64,000 nt of DNA from NCBI RefSeq assembly GCF_000783395.1, contig NZ_JSFK01000024.1:1-64000 (forward strand). Direction: 5' to 3'. The translations under genes were made by a program, and so were the position numbers. Origin of the DNA: Pseudomonas chlororaphis. GTDB lineage: Bacteria; Pseudomonadota; Gammaproteobacteria; Pseudomonadales; Pseudomonadaceae. Every line of letters starts with the position of its first letter. The first letter of the stretch is position 1. Under the pieces are notes generated by a model that had not been told where the DNA came from, did not search any database, and saw nothing but the letters and a program-made list of their open reading frames with translations. Positions 59,896 through 64,000 of the stretch are shown one piece after another.

Positions 59896-61518
59896 TCAGT
59901 TCTTGTCGAGATCGATATTCTTCGTCTCACGCAAACAGATCATCCCCACCACCAGGCTCACCCCGGTAATCAACACCGGATACCACAGCCCGTAAAAGAT
60001 GTCCCCGGTGTACACCACCAACGCGAACGACACCGTCGGCAGGAATCCGCCGAACCAGCCGTTGCCGATGTGATATGGCAGCGACATCGAGGTGTAGCGA
60101 ATGCGCGTCGGGAACAGTTCGACCATCAGCGCTGCCAGCGGGCCGTAGCACATCGCCGAGATGATGATCAGCGCTACGATTAGAGCGACGATCATCGGTT
60201 TGTTGATCTGCTGAAGATCGGCCTGTTGCGGATAGCCGGCGAGGGTGATCGCGCCGCGCAGGGCGGCCTCGTCGAAGCCGTCGAGTTTGACGTCGCCAAT
60301 GCTCACTTGCACAGCGCTGCCAGCCGGGGCGGCGGCGCTGGAGTAGGGCAGGCCTTGCTTGACCAGGAAGGTTTTGACCTTGTCGCACGGGCTGTCGAAT
60401 TTGGCTTTGCCCACCGGATCGAACTGGAAGGTGCAAGTTGCCGGATCCGCCAGTACGGTAATTGGCGCCTGACGGCTGGCCTGATCGATCGCCGGGTTGG
60501 CGTAGTGGGCGAGGGATTTGAAGATCGGGAAGTACAGCGCTGTGGCCAGCAGCAGGCCGAGCATCAGTACCGGTTTACGCCCGACCTTGTCCGACAGCCA
60601 GCCGAAAAAGATAAAGAACGGCGCGCCGATGACCACGCTGATGATCAGCAAGGTGTTGGCCACTGCCGGGTCCATTTTCAGGAACTGGGTGAGGAAGAAC
60701 AGCACGTAAAACTGCGCCGCGTAGAAGGTCACCGCTTGCCCGGCGTTGATGCTGAACAGGGCGATCAGCACGACTTTAAGGTTCTCCCATTTGCCGAAGG
60801 ATTCGCGGATCGGCGCTTTCGAGGTTTTGCCTTCCTCTTTCATTTTCAGGTACGCCGGCGATTCGTGCAGGCTCAGGCGGATCCAGGTGGAAATGCCCAG
60901 CAGCACGATCGACAACAGGAACGGAATCCGCCAGCCCCAGACTTCAAACTGATCGCCGGTGAAATAGCGGCAACCGAGCACCACCAGCAGCGACAGCAAC
61001 AGGCCGAGGGTGGCGGTGGACTGAATCCAACTGGTGTGGAAGCCGCGTTTGCCAATCGGCGCGTGCTCGGCCACGTAGGTCGCAGCGCCGCCGTATTCAC
61101 CGCCGAGCGCCAGGCCCTGCAGCATGCGCAGCACCACCAGAATGATCGGCGCGGCGATGCCGATGCTGGCGTAGGTCGGCAGCAGGCCGACGCAGAACGT
61201 CGCCACGCCCATCAGAATGATCGTTGCCAGAAAGGTGTATTTGCGCCCGATCATGTCCCCCAACCGACCGAACACCAGCGCCCCGAACGGCCGCACGATA
61301 AACCCTGCGGCGAAGGCCATCAGCGCAAAGATAAACGCCGCGGTGTCGTTGACTCCAGCGAAGAACTGCTTGCTGATTACCGCCGCGAGGGCGCCGTAGA
61401 GGAAGAAGTCATACCACTCGAACACCGTCCCCAGTGATGAAGCGAAGATGACTTTGCGTGTATCCGGGCTGGTCTCCGCGCTGCGCACGGCGTCCAGCGG
61501 CTGAACGTGTTCTGACAT
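59896..61518 (-). CDS. MFS transporter, MHS (metabolite:H+ symporter) family, with a long periplasmic insert
   Basis: 540 residues from the ATG at 61518. The MHS signature is GTVFEWYDFFLYGALA near residue 30 and RLGDMIGRK at loop 2-3. There are 12 predicted membrane helices. Between helices 9 and 10 is an insert of about 100 residues (about 350-450) with CTFQFDPVGKAKFDSPC, which may form a disulphide in the periplasm. Related proteins import organic acids or proline betaine, but the substrate is not clear. It lies next to a divergent GMC oxidoreductase gene. Confidence 0.9.
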   Translation of the reverse strand: MSEHVQPLDAVRSAETSPDTRKVIFASSLGTVFEWYDFFLYGALAAVISKQFFAGVNDTAAFIFALMAFAAGFIVRPFGALVFGRLGDMIGRKYTFLATIILMGVATFCVGLLPTYASIGIAAPIILVVLRMLQGLALGGEYGGAATYVAEHAPIGKRGFHTSWIQSTATLGLLLSLLVVLGCRYFTGDQFEVWGWRIPFLLSIVLLGISTWIRLSLHESPAYLKMKEEGKTSKAPIRESFGKWENLKVVLIALFSINAGQAVTFYAAQFYVLFFLTQFLKMDPAVANTLLIISVVIGAPFFIFFGWLSDKVGRKPVLMLGLLLATALYFPIFKSLAHYANPAIDQASRQAPITVLADPATCTFQFDPVGKAKFDSPCDKVKTFLVKQGLPYSSAAAPAGSAVQVSIGDVKLDGFDEAALRGAITLAGYPQQADLQQINKPMIVALIVALIIISAMCYGPLAALMVELFPTRIRYTSMSLPYHIGNGWFGGFLPTVSFALVVYTGDIFYGLWYPVLITGVSLVVGMICLRETKNIDLDKN

Positions 61519-61604
61519 ATCGGTATCCCTCACAGTGATTGTTTTTGTTGTTCCACTGGTGTTGCGTGTCCGGGTGATGCGCGATGCCTTGGATGTGATG
61601 CAAA

Positions 61605-61702
61605 CCCCTGTGGGAGCGAGCTTGCTCGCGAAGGCGTCCTGTCAGTCAACCTCTATGTTGAATGTGCTACCGCATTCGCGAGCAGGCTCGCTCCCACAGG
61701 GG
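61605..61702. repeat. REP-type inverted pair (GCGAGCTTGCTCGC family)
   Basis: CCCCTGTGGGAGCGAGCTTG at the left and its near inverse at the right, about 45 bases apart. The right arm overlaps the last codons of the GMC oxidoreductase gene. Confidence 0.92.
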
Positions 61703-63314
61703 AAGTGGTTACAGGTTTAGCCAAAATGAGTTGAGCAGCCTTCTCGGCAATCATCAGCGTAGGCGAACAGGTGTTGCCCGAGGTAATGCGCGGCATGATC
61801 GACGCGTCAGCAATGCGCAAACCGGGCACGCCGTGGACGCGCAGTTGCGCATCGACCACCGCATCGCCGTCATTGCCCATGCGGCAGGTGCCGACCGGGT
61901 GGAAAATCGTCGTGCCGATCTTCGCTGCTGCTTGCTGCAATTGTTCTTCACTTTGCAGGCTGGCGCCGGGCAGGTATTCCACCGGTTTGAAGCCTTGCAG
62001 GGCAGGCGCGCTGACGATGCGTCGGGTCAGGCGAATCGCATCCGCCGCGACGCGCAGATCTTCTGGATGACTGAGATAGTTGGGCTGAATCAGCGGCGCT
62101 TCCTGCGGATCCGCCGAACGAATGTCTATGCGTCCCCGACTCTGCGGACGCAAATCACACACCGAAGCGGTGAAGGCGGGAAAGCTATGCAGCGGCTCGC
62201 CAAAACGCTCCAGCGATAGAGGCTGCACGTGGTACTCAAGATTCGCCGAGGTCTGCTCCGGCCCCGACCGCGCAAACGCGCCCAACTGACTCGGCGCCAT
62301 CGACAGCGGCCCGCTACGGTCATACAGATAACGCAGGCCCATGCCCATCTTGCCCCACACGCTGCCAGCGATCTGGTTGAGCGTGCGGGCGTTTTCCAGT
62401 TTGTAGATCAGGCGTAATTGCAGGTGATCCTGCAGGTTGCCGCCGACGCCCGGCAGCTCATGAATCACGCCGATGCCCAAGCGTTCGAGCAATGGCCGCG
62501 GACCAATCCCGGAGCGCTGCAGAATGCTTGGTGATCCAACCGCGCCAGCGCACAGGACGATCTCCTTGCGCGCCTTGAACTGTTTGGTCTGACCTTCATG
62601 ACGCGCACTGACTTTCGAGGCGCGACCGTCCTCCAGCAACACGCGATCCACCTCAACCCCGGTCAGCACTGTCAGATTGGCCCGGTCGCGCACCGGTTTC
62701 AAAAATGCCTTCGCTGCGTTCCAGCGCACCCCGGATTTCTGATTGACCTGGAAGTAGCCGCAACCCTCGTTGTCGCCCTGATTGAAGTCATCGATGCTGG
62801 CGATACCGCTTTGCTCAGCGGCACTGCGGAACGCATCCAGAATCGGCCACGACAGGCGCTGTTGTTCGACCCGCCATTCACCCTTGGCACCGTGAAATTC
62901 AGCCGCGCCGGCAAAGTGGTTTTCGCTCTGTTTGAACAGCGGCAACACGTCATTCCAGGCCCAGCCCGGATTGCCCTCGGCCGCCCAGCCGTCGTAGTCG
63001 TTGGCCTGGCCGCGCATGTAGATCATGCCGTTGATGGACGAACAACCGCCCAGCACTTTACCGCGCGGATAACTCAGCGCGCGGCCATTGAGGCCGGGTT
63101 GTTGTTCGGTCTTGAAGCACCAGTCGGTGCGCGGGTTACCGATGCAGAACAGGTAACCGACAGGAATGTGAATCCACGCATAGTTGTCGCGCCCGCCGGC
63201 TTCGAGCAACAGGACGCGCTGCTGCGGATCTGCCGACAGTCGATTGGCCAGCAAACACCCGGCAGGGCCGGCGCCGACCACGATGTAGTCGTATTCATCG
63301 AGGGAAGTCTGCAT
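61653..63314 (-). CDS. GMC-family FAD oxidoreductase (choline dehydrogenase-like)
   Basis: 553 residues from the ATG at 63314 (GGTCAGGGA upstream). The FAD-binding motif is YIVVGAGPAGCLLANRL at about 9-25, followed by YPRGKVLGGCSSINGMIYMR. The C-terminal catalytic region has FHPVGTCRMG. Alcohol or choline-like substrates are typical of the family. The last about 18 residues (SPVGASLLANAVAHST) are read from a REP element, so the native C-terminus probably ended earlier. It lies divergent from the LysR gene and next to the MHS transporter. Confidence 0.92.
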   Translation of the reverse strand: MQTSLDEYDYIVVGAGPAGCLLANRLSADPQQRVLLLEAGGRDNYAWIHIPVGYLFCIGNPRTDWCFKTEQQPGLNGRALSYPRGKVLGGCSSINGMIYMRGQANDYDGWAAEGNPGWAWNDVLPLFKQSENHFAGAAEFHGAKGEWRVEQQRLSWPILDAFRSAAEQSGIASIDDFNQGDNEGCGYFQVNQKSGVRWNAAKAFLKPVRDRANLTVLTGVEVDRVLLEDGRASKVSARHEGQTKQFKARKEIVLCAGAVGSPSILQRSGIGPRPLLERLGIGVIHELPGVGGNLQDHLQLRLIYKLENARTLNQIAGSVWGKMGMGLRYLYDRSGPLSMAPSQLGAFARSGPEQTSANLEYHVQPLSLERFGEPLHSFPAFTASVCDLRPQSRGRIDIRSADPQEAPLIQPNYLSHPEDLRVAADAIRLTRRIVSAPALQGFKPVEYLPGASLQSEEQLQQAAAKIGTTIFHPVGTCRMGNDGDAVVDAQLRVHGVPGLRIADASIMPRITSGNTCSPTLMIAEKAAQLILAKPVTTSPVGASLLANAVAHST

Positions 63315-63447
63315 TCCCTGACCTCGCTTTTTGTTTTTATTGTCGGACACTCTAGTTGTTAGCTTTCGTTAAAAGAATGTTAGTTTTTGCGCAGCCGCTG
63401 TGCGTTTTCAAACAGCCTGCATAGACCATAGCCGACAAGGACACGCC

Positions 63448-64000
63448 ATGTTCGACTGGAACGACCTGCGGTTTTTTCTCGAACTGCAACGCAGCGGCCG
63501 CCTGCTCACCGCCGCCCGCCGCCTCAACACCACCCACGCCACCGTCGCCCGCCACATCGAAGCCATCGAAAAAAGCCTCGGCACTGCGCTGTTTGTCCAG
63601 CACGCCCAAGGCTACGAAATGACCCCGGCGGGTGAAGCGCTGCTTAAACACGCTGAAGCGATGGAAAACGTTGCGTTGCTGGCGCAGGAAGAGATCACCC
63701 AATCCACCGCGCCACTGGGCAAGATTCGTGTCGGCGTCACCGAAGGGCTGGGCATCAAGTTTCTCGCCAGCCGCATGATCGGCTTGTTCGAACGCTATCC
63801 GGGATTGGAAGTGGAACTGGTCGCCGTGCCGCGCTTCGTCAGCATCCTCAACCGTGAAGCGGAAATCAGTATTCATCTGGAGCGCCCGGCGGCGGACATG
63901 CTGGTTACGCGCAAACTCACGGACTATCGACTCGCGCTCTACGCCAGCCAACGCTATCTCGATAAAGCCCCGCCATTGCACAGTCGCGAAGACCTCGGGC
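63448..64000 (+). CDS. LysR-family regulator, 3' truncated by the window
   Basis: 184 codons visible from the ATG at 63448, preceded by AAGGA. The LysR HTH is LRFFLELQRSGRLLTAARRL, with THATVARHIEAIEKSLG. The start of the effector domain (LGKIRVGVTEGLGIKFLASR) is present. It is divergent from the GMC gene (133 bases), so it may control that gene. The target is inferred from position only. Confidence 0.9.
   Translation, partial: MFDWNDLRFFLELQRSGRLLTAARRLNTTHATVARHIEAIEKSLGTALFVQHAQGYEMTPAGEALLKHAEAMENVALLAQEEITQSTAPLGKIRVGVTEGLGIKFLASRMIGLFERYPGLEVELVAVPRFVSILNREAEISIHLERPAADMLVTRKLTDYRLALYASQRYLDKAPPLHSREDLG

Noticed and set aside
60226..61437. Long plus-strand frame opposite the MHS transporter
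   Set aside because: It is rich in Gln, His and Arg with no protein family character; it is a codon-bias shadow.
2903..61702. Repeated palindromes as a CRISPR array
   Set aside because: The units are dispersed, inverted and without regular spacers or cas genes; they are REP-type elements.
1..64000. tRNA or rRNA genes, integrase or transposase
   Set aside because: None was recognised on reading; a tRNAscan or HMM search would be needed to rule out weak ones.

Overview
The window looks like a chromosomal segment of a Pseudomonas of the fluorescens group. The basis is the high G+C content, the protein sequences (AcnB, MiaE, TopB, serralysin, CynTS/CynR and several Pseudomonas DUF families) and the many interspersed REP-type palindromes. 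No rRNA, tRNA, CRISPR array, transposase or integrase was seen.

Layout. 1-900 is the 5' part of a vgrG that runs off the left edge. 1019-8825 is mixed: a TPR/winged-helix protein, a beta-propeller protein, a PAS-LuxR regulator, a DUF1652 protein, a small lipoprotein, a TRIC-type channel and an SDR/aminoglycoside-phosphotransferase-like pair. 9016-30354 is a complete type VI secretion (T6SS) locus. One arm (minus strand) reads tssB-tssC-hcp-tssE-tssF-tssG-tssH, then three cargo-type genes, vgrG and a MORN-repeat gene. The divergent arm reads tssJ-tssK-tssL-tssM-tssA. A DUF4280 PAAR-like gene flanks the locus. All 13 core Tss proteins are present, but the threonine-phosphorylation genes (ppkA, pppA, fha, tagF) are not.

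30351-37874 holds a 2-hydroxyacid dehydrogenase, two exported proteins, a cysteine hydrolase behind what looks like a leader-peptide attenuator, a tautomerase, two tiny membrane proteins, an HAAAP amino-acid permease and a SulP transporter. 37926-51200 holds acnB, a DUF1289 protein, a tandem universal stress protein with an ANR-type promoter divergent from miaE, an RstAB-like two-component pair, a TonB-dependent siderophore receptor, a GFA protein, glutaminase and a ProA-like dehydrogenase. 51323-53789 is a cyanate detoxification module (cynT, DUF2790, cynS and divergent cynR). 54020-64000 holds a small conserved protein, a GNAT acetyltransferase, topB, an aprA-type serralysin, a DUF427 protein, an MHS-family transporter, a GMC oxidoreductase and a 3'-truncated LysR gene.

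Most interesting are the cargo genes between tssH and vgrG. One (13251-14189) carries a HAE...CxxC signature that fits a nucleic-acid-deaminase-like fold and is not obviously a known T6SS effector. The next is a His-Me-finger nuclease. Other points are a tssM without Walker motifs, the leader-peptide attenuator, a LexA-type box between topB and aprA, an ANR box in front of the usp gene, and a large nested palindrome upstream of acnB. All functions are inferred from sequence reading alone; no database search was run.
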